Shown here: in pieces, positions 33,576 through 42,108 of the stretch
Layout: each line of letters starts with the position of its first letter
Numbering within the stretch: the stretch's first letter is position 1
Source: Lachnospiraceae bacterium
GTDB lineage: Bacteria > Bacillota > Clostridia > Lachnospirales > Lachnospiraceae
Assembly (NCBI GenBank): GCA_022791975.1
Contig: JAAWAC010000044.1
Span: forward strand, 124,001-188,000
Reading direction: 5' to 3'
DNA: 64,000 bases
The notes under the pieces: model-generated
Database searches by the model: none
Seen by the model: only the letters and a program-made list of their open reading frames with translations
What the model was told of the DNA's origin: nothing
Made by a program: the position numbers and the translations under genes

Positions 33576-33651
33576 GGTGATGCGGCTTTCACCAATTCTA
33601 TCTTTTCCTTGTGTTTAGCAGGGCGTTTTAAGATAGGATTGGTTTTTTTTT
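33576..33651 (+). promoter_or_regulatory. Leader terminator upstream of the PTS gene, with overlapping alternative hairpin
   Basis: CCAATTCTATCTT (33592-33604) pairs with AAGATAGGATTGG (33630-33642), 13 bp with one G-U pair, followed by nine T (33643-33651): a strong intrinsic terminator about 190 nt before the PTS start. GGTGA (33576-33580) can pair with TCACC (33589-33593), sharing the terminator's 5' edge. Bacterial glucose-type PTS genes are often controlled by BglG/GlcT-type antitermination at such a site, but no clear RAT consensus was found. It may alternatively simply end the gene at 33528. Confidence 0.55.
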
Positions 33652-33843
33652 GTGGAAAAATGGAAAAATGCGGATAAAAAAAGTGATCAAGAACAGTATT
33701 CTCTGGGCCGTGGTTGGAAAAGGTAATGAAGTAATCATTCCTGACCGGGGAAAATTGGCTATCAGCGCAAGGTGAAAGAACTCATCTATGAGACGCAGAT
33801 AGAAAGCTTCTATCATATGGCGGGAAAGAAGGAGAGAGCGAGA

Positions 33844-36024
33844 ATGAAAGAGAAGAAAAGTGGACAAGCATTTGCTGCTGCCCAGCAAATTGGCAAATCT
33901 TTGTTTTTGCCCATTGCAGTGCTTCCCTTTGCAGGGATTTTGCTTGGGATTGGCAGCTCCTTTACCAATGAGACCACCATAGCTACCTATGGTCTTTCCG
34001 GCATTTTACACCAGGGAACCCTTCTGTACGGTTTTATGCTGATGCTTTCCAATGCGGGAAATGCCATATTTGGCAATCTGCCACTGATTTTTGCCCTGGC
34101 AGTTGCCCTGGGCATGGCGAAAAAGGAAAAGGGAGTGGCCGTGATGTCCTCGGCTATCTTTTACATGGTAATGCTGATAACCATAAATACCCTGCTGACC
34201 CTGGATGGCTCCCTTGTTGACGGTGCTGTTTCAGAGAGTGTAAAAGAGGGCGCCATTACCTCTATGCTGGGAATTCAGACCTTGCAAATGGGGGTGTTTG
34301 GCGGAATTATCGCTGGCATTCTGGCGGCAATACTCTGCAATAAGTTTTATAAAATGCAGCTTCCTGCTGCCCTGTCCTTTTTTGCAGGCACCCGCTTTGT
34401 GCCTATTGTCAGTATGGCGGTTGCCATTTTCACAGGCGCAGTGCTTTATGTGGTATGGCCCGTGATTCAGAATGGAATTTTTGCTCTGGGCTCAGTGGTA
34501 GAGGCATCGGGATATTTCGGAACCTTTATCTATGGTTGTATGGAGCGGGCGCTGATTCCCTTTGGTCTGCATCATATTTTCTATATGCCCTTTTGGCAGA
34601 CGGGCGTGGGAGGCTCGGCACTTATTGACGGTGTGACGGTGATGGGAGCCCAGAATATTTTCTTTGCGGAGCTGGCCTCTCCCAATACCACCCAGTTTTC
34701 TGTGGAAGCTTGCCGGTTCCTGACTGGAAAGTATCCCTTTATGATGGGAGGACTTCCAGGTGCAGCCCTGGCCATGTATGTGACGTCAAGGCCGGAGAAG
34801 CGTAAGGAGGTGGGATCTTTGCTGTTTTCTGTGGCGTTGACATCTTTTATCACAGGCGTTACAGAACCCATAGAGTTTACCTTCTTATTCCTGGCACCCA
34901 CATTGTTTGCTGTTCATGTGGTCTTTGCAGGTCTGGCTTTTATGACCTGCCATATTTTGGAGATCTGTGTGGGAACCACCTTCTCCGATGGGCTGATCGA
35001 TTTGATTCTTTACGGAGTTTTGCCTGGACAGGAGAAGTCCAACTGGGTGATGCTGATTCCGGTGGTGGCCGTATACTTTGTGCTATATTTCTTTGTGTTC
35101 CGATTTTTTATACGCAAGTGGAATCTGAAAACCCCTGGACGGGAGGCAGACGGAGAGACTGCACACCTGGTTTCCAAGGACGAATACAGGAAAGCCACAG
35201 GTGTAGGCGTAGCCGGTCAAAAGGCATCCTCTGCTCATTATGATGAGAAATCGGCTGCAATCTTAAGGGGCGTAGGCGGCCTCGACAATCTTATGGACAT
35301 TGACTGCTGTGCCACTCGTCTGCGGCTGACTCTGGCGAACAGTGATAAGGTAAATGAGGCCGTCCTAAAGGGAACAGGAGCTTCCGGTGTTGTGATAAAG
35401 GGAGCGGGAATTCAGGTTATTTACGGTCCCTCGGTGACCATTGTAAAGTCTAATCTGGAGGAGCTGGTGGAGCAGATTCGCTCCGGAGCTCTGTCGGAGT
35501 CCCAGTTTATGGACCAGGGATCGGCTGTTCCGGCCCCTTCTGCCTTGGCAGAGAAAAAAACGGTCAGAAAGAGTGCGGTGTTAGGAGCCCCTATGAAGGG
35601 ACGGATGTTGCCGATGAATCAGGTCCAGGATGAAGCCTTCGCCTCCGGCGCTCTTGGAGACGGAGTGGCTGTGGAGCCCTGGGAGGGAAAGCTTTATGCT
35701 CCGGCGGATGGGGTGGTGGAAAGTATTTTTGACACCAAACATGCCATAGGGATTCTCACAGAGGATGGGACCGAGCTGTTACTTCATATTGGCATTGATA
35801 CGGTAAAGCTGGGTGGTAAACATTTTGAGGCTCATGTGGCCCAGGGGCAGAAGGTAAAAAAGGGGGATTTGCTGATTTCCTTTGATTTGGAGGCTATCAA
35901 GGCAGAGGGATATCTGTGCACCACCCCTATGATTATCTGTAACACAGAGGATTATGATTCTGTACGGCCTCTGGCTATGGGAGAGGTTGAAGCAGGACAG
36001 GATCTGCTTGCGATTAACGGGTAA
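33844..36024 (+). CDS. PTS glucose-family EIICBA permease
   Basis: 726 residues with all three domains. EIIC (about 1-430, SLFLPIAVLPFAGILLGIG, IPFGLHHIFYMPFWQTG) is the sugar channel. EIIB (about 460-550) has the phosphocysteine Cys489 in DIDCCATRLRLTL. EIIA (about 590-726) has His648 in LLLHIGIDTVKLGG. It takes up and phosphorylates a sugar using PEP through HPr and EI, which follow directly. Glucose, N-acetylglucosamine and maltose types are close; glucose family is the safest call. ATG at 33844 follows AAGGAG; two earlier in-frame ATGs lack sites. Confidence 0.92.
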   Translation: MKEKKSGQAFAAAQQIGKSLFLPIAVLPFAGILLGIGSSFTNETTIATYGLSGILHQGTLLYGFMLMLSNAGNAIFGNLPLIFALAVALGMAKKEKGVAVMSSAIFYMVMLITINTLLTLDGSLVDGAVSESVKEGAITSMLGIQTLQMGVFGGIIAGILAAILCNKFYKMQLPAALSFFAGTRFVPIVSMAVAIFTGAVLYVVWPVIQNGIFALGSVVEASGYFGTFIYGCMERALIPFGLHHIFYMPFWQTGVGGSALIDGVTVMGAQNIFFAELASPNTTQFSVEACRFLTGKYPFMMGGLPGAALAMYVTSRPEKRKEVGSLLFSVALTSFITGVTEPIEFTFLFLAPTLFAVHVVFAGLAFMTCHILEICVGTTFSDGLIDLILYGVLPGQEKSNWVMLIPVVAVYFVLYFFVFRFFIRKWNLKTPGREADGETAHLVSKDEYRKATGVGVAGQKASSAHYDEKSAAILRGVGGLDNLMDIDCCATRLRLTLANSDKVNEAVLKGTGASGVVIKGAGIQVIYGPSVTIVKSNLEELVEQIRSGALSESQFMDQGSAVPAPSALAEKKTVRKSAVLGAPMKGRMLPMNQVQDEAFASGALGDGVAVEPWEGKLYAPADGVVESIFDTKHAIGILTEDGTELLLHIGIDTVKLGGKHFEAHVAQGQKVKKGDLLISFDLEAIKAEGYLCTTPMIICNTEDYDSVRPLAMGEVEAGQDLLAING

Positions 36025-36063
36025 GTGAAATAAAATATATAGTATGCAAGGAGGACATTTAGA

Positions 36064-36321
36064 ATGAAGACATTTACGTACACCATTACGGATGAAGTAG
36101 GAATCCATGCAAGACCGGCAGGGCTATTGGTAAAGGAGGCCAAGGCATATGACTCGAAAATCACGGTTACCAAGGATGGCAAAAGCGCAGAGGCGAAAAA
36201 GCTGATGGCATTGATGAGCCTGGGGGTGAAGAAAGGAGATACCATTACGGTTTCCGTGGAAGGCGGAGATGAAGAACTGGTAGCTGGCAAGATGGAAGAG
36301 TTTTTCCGGAATAACCTGTAA
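36064..36321 (+). CDS. ptsH: Phosphocarrier protein HPr, lacking Ser46
   Basis: 85 residues. The phosphoacceptor His15 stands in VGIHARPAG, so PEP-dependent phosphotransfer from EI should work. The second site normally found in Firmicutes, Ser46, is replaced: the region reads EAKKLMALMSLG with lysine at 46. HPr kinase/phosphorylase could then not modify this position, so standard CcpA co-repression through this HPr is not expected. ATG at 36064 follows AAGGAGG. It lies between EIICBA and ptsI, 13 bp before the latter. Confidence 0.95.
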   Translation: MKTFTYTITDEVGIHARPAGLLVKEAKAYDSKITVTKDGKSAEAKKLMALMSLGVKKGDTITVSVEGGDEELVAGKMEEFFRNNL

Positions 36322-36334
36322 GGGGGAAAGGCTT

Positions 36335-37960
36335 GTGGAGGAGAAATTCGGGAAAAAGATTTTTAATGGCATTGCCATTGGGAAAATTAAATATTACACC
36401 AGGGCAGAAAATAAGGTGGTTCGCACAAAGATCGCGGATGTGGAGGCTGAGCTGGCCCGGTATGAGGCGGCCAAGAAGACTGCGGTGGATCAGTTGCAGG
36501 ATCTGTACGAGAAGGCTGTAGTTGAGGTGGGAGAGACAAATGCCGAGATTTTTCATGTGCATGCCATGATGCTGGACGATGATGATTATAATGAGTCTGT
36601 ACAGAATATCATTGCCACCCAGGGTGTCAATGTGGAATATGCGGCAGCGGTGACCGGAGACAATTTTGCTGAGATGTTTGCCAATATGGATGATGAGTAT
36701 TTCAAGGCCCGTTCGGCAGATATCCGGGACATCACGGAGCGGTTGCTTACCATTTTATGTGGCGGTGGGAGAGGGAGTGAGATAGGCGATGAACCGGTGA
36801 TCCTTTTAGCCGAAGATCTGGCGCCCAGCGAGACGGTGCAGATGGATAAAAGTAAGCTTCTGGCCTTTGTCACTCGCCTGGGCTCTGCCAACTCCCATAC
36901 GGCTATTTTGGCCCGCACCATGGGAATTCCCGCCCTAGTGGGAGTGGATATTAGGCAGGACTGGGACGGCAAAATCGGGGTTGTGGATGGGTATGAGGGA
37001 AAATTTATCATCGACCCGGAGATGCCTCTTTTAGAGTTCTATTTTAAGAAAAAGGCAGTGGATGATGAGCAAAAGGAACTGCTGCAAACGCTGAAGAATC
37101 AGGAGAATGTGACAAAATCCGGACAGAAGATAAATCTCTATGCCAATATTGGAAATCCGGGGGACCTTCCGGCTGTACTGGAAAATGATGCAGGTGGTAT
37201 TGGACTATTTCGCAGTGAATTCCTGTACCTGGAGGCAGAGAAGTATCCCACGGAGGAGGAGCAGTTCCAGGCCTACAAGAAGGTGGTGGAGACCATGGGA
37301 GGAAAAAAGGTAATTATCCGCACCCTGGATATTGGCGCAGATAAGCAGGTGGACTATTTCCAGCTGGATAAGGAGGAGAACCCGGCCATGGGCTATCGGG
37401 CCATCCGTATTTGCCTGACACGGCCGGAGATTTTCCGCACGCAGCTGCGGGCCTTGTTTCGGGCCAGCGGCTATGGCAACCTGGCGATTATGTATCCCAT
37501 GATTATTTCTGTGGATGAGGTGCGTAAGATCAAGGAGATTTCCCTTTCCGTCAGAAAGGAGCTTTTAGCTGAGGGTGTGAAGCTTGGGCAGGTGGAGGAA
37601 GGGATTATGATCGAGACCCCGGCGGCCGCCATAATAAGCGACGAGCTGGCCAGGGAGGTGGACTTTTTCAGCATTGGCACCAACGATCTGACGCAATATA
37701 CACTGGCCATTGACAGGCAGAATGCTAAGCTTGATACCTTCTATGATTCCCATCATCCCGCAGTACTGTGGCTAATTCAGAGGGTGACAGATAACGCTCA
37801 TAAGGCGGGCATCTGGGTTGGTATCTGTGGAGAGCTGGGAGCTGATGTGACCCTGACGGAGACCTTCCTTCGCATGGGAGTGGACGAGCTGTCCGTATCG
37901 CCTGGATGCGTGCTTTTGGTGCGAAAGGCTATCCGAGAGACAGAAATAGCAGATGTATGA
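36335..37960 (+). CDS. ptsI: PTS enzyme I (phosphoenolpyruvate-protein phosphotransferase)
   Basis: 541 residues. It transfers phosphate from PEP to HPr. The active histidine is His188 in GSANSHTAILART, and the PEP-site cysteine is Cys498 in GICGELGAD. Arg/Glu motifs of the C-terminal barrel (GLFRSEFLY, PMIISVDEVRK) are present. GTG start at 36335 follows AGGGGGAAAGG. The unit EIICBA-ptsH-ptsI ends at the terminator 38001-38066. Confidence 0.95.
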   Translation: MEEKFGKKIFNGIAIGKIKYYTRAENKVVRTKIADVEAELARYEAAKKTAVDQLQDLYEKAVVEVGETNAEIFHVHAMMLDDDDYNESVQNIIATQGVNVEYAAAVTGDNFAEMFANMDDEYFKARSADIRDITERLLTILCGGGRGSEIGDEPVILLAEDLAPSETVQMDKSKLLAFVTRLGSANSHTAILARTMGIPALVGVDIRQDWDGKIGVVDGYEGKFIIDPEMPLLEFYFKKKAVDDEQKELLQTLKNQENVTKSGQKINLYANIGNPGDLPAVLENDAGGIGLFRSEFLYLEAEKYPTEEEQFQAYKKVVETMGGKKVIIRTLDIGADKQVDYFQLDKEENPAMGYRAIRICLTRPEIFRTQLRALFRASGYGNLAIMYPMIISVDEVRKIKEISLSVRKELLAEGVKLGQVEEGIMIETPAAAIISDELAREVDFFSIGTNDLTQYTLAIDRQNAKLDTFYDSHHPAVLWLIQRVTDNAHKAGIWVGICGELGADVTLTETFLRMGVDELSVSPGCVLLVRKAIRETEIADV

Positions 37961-38000
37961 TGTATGATTTCCAAGGATGTGGGGAATAACCAGTGAGTAA

Positions 38001-38066
38001 ATCCCAGCTTTGGAGAGAAGGGGCTTTGAAATGGGTGGACTTCTCCCTAAAGTTGGGATATTTTTT
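38001..38066 (+). terminator. Terminator of the PTS operon
   Basis: ATCCCAGCTTTGGAGAGAAG (38001-38020) pairs with 38040-38059, 20 bp with one mismatch and two G-U pairs, then TTTTTT (38061-38066). Confidence 0.78.
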
Positions 38067-38170
38067 GAAGAAGGAAATGGAAATTTTCCGTATACAAATA
38101 AGCTTACGAAGACTATAATAAATGAAAAATGGCCTTTGAAAATCTTAAGGAAAGGAGGATGAGAGCTTTT

Positions 38171-38671
38171 ATGGTGAGAGAGATTTTAAAGCTGGGGAAT
38201 CCCAATCTATATGAGGTGAGTGTAGAGGTCACTGGGGAGGATACCTCCTTATTGCCTGGATGGATCCAGGATCTGCACGATACCCTGTTAGAGTATCGAA
38301 AAATCTATGGGGCCGGCCGGGCAGTGGCAGCCCCCCAGATCGGTATTCAGAAGCGACTCCTGTATATGTACACGGACAAGCCCTATGTGTTTGTAAATCC
38401 AAAGTTGTCTTTTCCAGATAAGGAGAAATATACGCTTTTGGATGACTGTATGTCCTTTCCGGGACTTTTGGTGCGGGTGGAGCGCTACCGTAGAGCGGTG
38501 ATAGAGTATCTGGATGAGAATTTTGTGCCTCAGAGGATGGAGCTTACGGGAGATTATGCGGAGCTTTTGCAACATGAATACGATCACCTGGATGGAATTT
38601 TGGCCACCATGCGGGCGTTGGATAACAAATCTCTGTTTATGGGGCAGATGAAGCGGAAAAATTTGCCGTAG
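38171..38671 (+). CDS. Peptide deformylase-like protein, divergent motifs
   Basis: 166 residues, normal length for a deformylase, which removes the formyl group from new proteins. Motif III is intact (QHEYDHLDG, 134-142), giving two metal histidines and the catalytic Glu. Cys93 (third metal ligand) and Gln56 are kept. Motif I reads GRAVAAPQ (usual GxGxAAPQ) and motif II DDCMSFPG (usual EGCLSxP). So metal chemistry is probably retained but the substrate pocket may differ. ATG at 38171 is 12 nt after AGGAGG; ATG 38159 touches that site. It could be a second deformylase rather than the main one. Confidence 0.75.
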   Translation: MVREILKLGNPNLYEVSVEVTGEDTSLLPGWIQDLHDTLLEYRKIYGAGRAVAAPQIGIQKRLLYMYTDKPYVFVNPKLSFPDKEKYTLLDDCMSFPGLLVRVERYRRAVIEYLDENFVPQRMELTGDYAELLQHEYDHLDGILATMRALDNKSLFMGQMKRKNLP

Positions 38672-38765
38672 GTTAGAAACAACCCAAGAGAGAAGATACG
38701 GCTGGAAGTCTGATGTTGAGGAAAAACACAAAAATAAGAGAAAAGTTAAGAAAGAGGAGAAGCCT

Positions 38766-40118
38766 ATGAAAACCTTATTGAAGCATGCTATGATTGTAAC
38801 CATGAACCCGGAGGGTCAGGTGTATCGGGATGGAACCCTTTTGTTCCAGGACGATAAAATCGTGCAGGTGGGAAACCAAGACGTGGAGGAGAGCTCCTGT
38901 GACCAGGTGGTGGATTTAAAGGGAAAGCTTATTCTTCCAGGCCTGGTGAATACCCATGTACATACCTCCCAACAGTTGGCTCGGGGATTGGCTGACGATG
39001 TGGATTTGCTTACCTGGCTCCATGACCGCATCTGGCCCTATGAAAGTCAAATGACGGAGGAGGATTCCTATATTTCCACGTTGTTCTGTGCAGCAGAGCA
39101 GATCAAAGCAGGAGTAACTGCCATTGCGGAGCCAGGGGGACAGTTTGTGTCCGGCATGGCCCGGGGAATTGCAGAGGCGGGAATTCGGGGAAAGCTTGCC
39201 AATTCCGTTATGGACTGTGGGGAGGGATTGCCTAGGGCTTGGCAGCGCAGCACCCAGGAGGAGCTTTCCCGGCAGGTGGAGGATATCCAAAAATTCCACG
39301 GCACAGCCAACGGAAGGGTGGAGGTGTGGTTTGGAATTCGGACTATTTTCAATGCCACGGATAAGCTTCTCCTGGAGACCAAGGAGTTGGCGGAAAGGTA
39401 TCACACGGGTATGCATATGCATGTGGCGGAGGCCAAGTCCGAGGTGGATTATGTGAGGGAGCGCCTGGGGGTGCAGACGGTGACCCATCTAAGGGACCTG
39501 GGCTTTTTAGGCCCCAATCTTCTGGCAGCCCACACGGTATGGCTGTCTCATGAGGAGGTGGAGATGTTCCGGGACTGCCAGGTAAAGGTTTCCCACAACC
39601 CCGCTTCCGCTATGCGGGTGCTGGGCTTTGCCAAAATTCCCCGGATGCTGCGGGAGGGAATTTGCGTGGCTATTGGGACAGACGGAGCTCCCACCAATAA
39701 CCGGATGGATATGGTGGATGAGATGTGGGTTACCTCCCTGATTCACAAGGGGTGGCGTCTGGATCCTACGGTGGTAAAGGCCCAGGAGATACTTGGCATG
39801 GCTACCATTAACGGAGCAAAAGCTCTCCAGGATGAAAAGCTTTACGGTAGCCTGGAACCTGGTAAGAAGGCAGATCTGATTATTATCAATCCCGATTCTG
39901 TGGGCATGCAGCCCATGCATGATCCCATTGCCAATCTGGTGACTTCCATGCATTCCACCAATGTGGAGAGCACCATCTGCGACGGGAAATGGTTAATGCG
40001 GGATCGGCGGATTTTAACCTTTGATGAGGAGGCACTGATCCAGGAGGCAAAGATTCGGGCGGCCAGCATTCGAAGCCGGGCAGGCATCCAAATGCCAGAG
40101 CGCTTTTCCATGGTGTAA
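38766..40118 (+). CDS. Amidohydrolase (MTA/SAH deaminase / AtzA-TrzN-like)
   Basis: 450 residues of the cytosine deaminase-like metal-dependent hydrolase group. Visible ligands are HVHTSQQLARGLADD (HxH, about 59-61), HMHVAEAKSE, AAHTVWLS and GTDGAPTNN. This branch includes 5-methylthioadenosine/S-adenosylhomocysteine deaminases and chloro-triazine hydrolases. The natural substrate is most likely a purine-type amine. ATG at 38766 follows GAGGAG. It is followed in the same direction by the Csp-like protease gene, but not obviously co-transcribed with it. Confidence 0.82.
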   Translation: MKTLLKHAMIVTMNPEGQVYRDGTLLFQDDKIVQVGNQDVEESSCDQVVDLKGKLILPGLVNTHVHTSQQLARGLADDVDLLTWLHDRIWPYESQMTEEDSYISTLFCAAEQIKAGVTAIAEPGGQFVSGMARGIAEAGIRGKLANSVMDCGEGLPRAWQRSTQEELSRQVEDIQKFHGTANGRVEVWFGIRTIFNATDKLLLETKELAERYHTGMHMHVAEAKSEVDYVRERLGVQTVTHLRDLGFLGPNLLAAHTVWLSHEEVEMFRDCQVKVSHNPASAMRVLGFAKIPRMLREGICVAIGTDGAPTNNRMDMVDEMWVTSLIHKGWRLDPTVVKAQEILGMATINGAKALQDEKLYGSLEPGKKADLIIINPDSVGMQPMHDPIANLVTSMHSTNVESTICDGKWLMRDRRILTFDEEALIQEAKIRAASIRSRAGIQMPERFSMV

Positions 40119-40199
40119 AAGTGAAATAGAACTGATGTTTGAAAAGCGCAGATGGAGTTTGATACCAGCGTGATTTTTGTGGCAAAAAGCTTTTTTTTG

Positions 40200-40207
40200 C
40201 ATATACT
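40200..40207 (+). promoter_or_regulatory. Possible sporulation-type -10 before the Csp-like gene
   Basis: CATATACT at 40200-40207 resembles the -10 of sigma-E promoters (CATACANT type). It stands about 31 nt before the chosen start. No good -35 for sigma-A or sigma-E was found, so this is weak. Confidence 0.22.
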
Positions 40208-40238
40208 GGCAGGAAAGATTCATACATATGGGAGTTAT

Positions 40239-41936
40239 ATGCCGGAAAATTGCAGAGAGAAGATTGTTTCTGAGGAGTATGTGGATTTTCTTTGGAAATC
40301 CAGCTGGAATACAAAAGAACTGGAGAAGCTTTACCCCAATGTTTGTATTCAGGTAGTCAATGATTTTTTTGCGGTTTTTTATGTGAGCATGGATTTTTTA
40401 AACAACAGCTCCCGCGTGGAATATGAGTATGATGTGTTTCCCTCTCTCTATACCATTCAGGAAAATGAGGCTTTGGAGGCCAGCAATATTATCCGTATCC
40501 AGGAGCAATCTATTCTTCAGCTTCGGGGAGAGGGGGTGATAGTGGGGATTATTGACACGGGTATTGATTACACCAACGACTGCTTCCGAGACCAGGCTGG
40601 AAAAACCCGGATTGTGGAGATCTGGGACCAGACCCTGCAAACGGGACAGACGCCAGAGGGGATTGGCTATGGAACTGTTTTCACCCGGGAGGAAATCAAT
40701 CAGGCGTTGGAGAGCCAGGACCCTTATCAGGTGGTGCCTTCCCGGGATGAGCTGGAGCATGGGACGCAGATTGCCAGCATTGCTGCCGGAAGCCGCAACG
40801 AGGCCAGCGGATGGACAGGAGCGGCACCTTTGTCGGACATTGCCGTGGTAAAGCTAAAGCCAGCCAAGAGTTATCTGAAACAGTATTTTGCTGTAAAGCC
40901 TGACGCTATCGCCTTTCAGGAAAACGACATTATGCTGGCGGTCCGGTATCTTCATGAGTTGGCTTTGCGGATGTATAAGCCTTTGGTGATCTGCATGAGC
41001 CTTGGAAGCAATATGGGAGGGCACGAGGGAAATTCCCCACTTTCCGCCTATCTCAACACAGTAGGGTCCCGGGTGGGACGGTGCATTGTGACCGCTGCGG
41101 GCAATGAGGCCAATCAGGGACATCATTTTTACGGTATGTTAAAGCAAAATGAGTCTTTTCAAAATGTGGAGCTTCGTGTGGAGGAGGGGGAATACGGATT
41201 GATGATGGAGCTTTGGGGGAGCACGCCGGATGTGCTTTCCATCTCCATGACTTCCCCCACAGGGGAGGAGATTCCCCGTATTTCCTCCAAGAATGGAAAT
41301 CAAAGATTTAGCTTTCTCTTTGAGCGATCGGTCGTGTATGTGGATTTTCAGCCCCTGGCGGCCAGAAGTGGGGATCAGCTTATTGTGATCCGCATGTTTA
41401 CGCCGGCGTCAGGGATTTGGCGTTTGCAGGTGCACGGGACCAATGTGATAATTGGCTGTTTTAATATCTGGTTGCCAGTGGCAGGCTTTATTTCTGAGGG
41501 TACACAGTTTTTAAATTCCAATCCGGATATTACCCTGACAGCTCCGGCTAATTCAGAGGTTCCCATTACAGTAGGGGCATACAAAAATGAAAACAACAGT
41601 ATTTATATTAATTCCAGCCGGGGCTATACCAGGAGGGGACGGATTAAGCCGGATATTGCTGCACCAGGAGTGGAGATCAGTGCTTATGCGCCAGGCAACC
41701 GAATGGCCACCATGACAGGGACCAGCGCGTCGGCTGCGGTCACAGCCGGAGCGGCTGCTTTGATGATGGAGTGGGGGATTGTTCGGGGAAACCGTCCGGC
41801 CATGGAGACGCTGGAGATCAAACAGCTTTTTATTCGGGGAGCGCGCAGAATGGCTTCTACCTTATATCCCAATCGTTCTTGGGGCTACGGCATGCTGGAT
41901 TTATATGCCAGCTTTGTGGCACTGGAGAGGTTTTAA
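40239..41936 (+). CDS. Csp-like S8 serine peptidase (CspA/B/C germination protease family)
   Basis: 565 residues with an N-terminal prodomain (about 1-90), then a subtilase domain split by a large insert. Triad: Asp106 (GIIDTGIDY), His174 (EHGTQIASI), Ser496 (TGTSASAA), with AAGNEANQG holding the oxyanion Asn. The span of over 300 residues between His and Ser matches the jelly-roll insertion of clostridial CspB. Csp proteases activate the cortex hydrolase SleC during spore germination. The triad being intact argues for an active protease, not a CspA/CspC-like pseudoprotease. ATG at 40239 follows GGGAG. Confidence 0.82.
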   Translation: MPENCREKIVSEEYVDFLWKSSWNTKELEKLYPNVCIQVVNDFFAVFYVSMDFLNNSSRVEYEYDVFPSLYTIQENEALEASNIIRIQEQSILQLRGEGVIVGIIDTGIDYTNDCFRDQAGKTRIVEIWDQTLQTGQTPEGIGYGTVFTREEINQALESQDPYQVVPSRDELEHGTQIASIAAGSRNEASGWTGAAPLSDIAVVKLKPAKSYLKQYFAVKPDAIAFQENDIMLAVRYLHELALRMYKPLVICMSLGSNMGGHEGNSPLSAYLNTVGSRVGRCIVTAAGNEANQGHHFYGMLKQNESFQNVELRVEEGEYGLMMELWGSTPDVLSISMTSPTGEEIPRISSKNGNQRFSFLFERSVVYVDFQPLAARSGDQLIVIRMFTPASGIWRLQVHGTNVIIGCFNIWLPVAGFISEGTQFLNSNPDITLTAPANSEVPITVGAYKNENNSIYINSSRGYTRRGRIKPDIAAPGVEISAYAPGNRMATMTGTSASAAVTAGAAALMMEWGIVRGNRPAMETLEIKQLFIRGARRMASTLYPNRSWGYGMLDLYASFVALERF

Positions 41937-41957
41937 CCCCTCTGGTGCCACAAAGCT
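41910..41957 (+). terminator. Hairpin spanning the end of the Csp-like gene
   Basis: AGCTTTGTGGCAC (41910-41922) pairs perfectly over 13 bp with GTGCCACAAAGCT (41945-41957). The 5' arm is inside the coding sequence and the stop codon lies in the loop. The T-run after it is weak. Confidence 0.6.
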
Positions 41958-41977
41958 TTGGTTCCCTGAAAAATTCC

Positions 41978-42007
41978 TTGCTAAACAGCTGCTGTTGGGG
42001 CTATAAT
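41978..42007 (+). promoter_or_regulatory. Sigma-A promoter of icd
   Basis: TTGCTA (41978-41983), 18-bp spacer, TATAAT (42002-42007), reading toward icd. Confidence 0.6.
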
Positions 42008-42108
42008 GTATACGGATATATTTGTGCTGCCGATTTCTTTGAGGGATAGAGGGGGAAGAAGGGTGGCGCTTTTGGGATACAGGATAGCTTTGAGAGGAGA
42101 CACGGATT

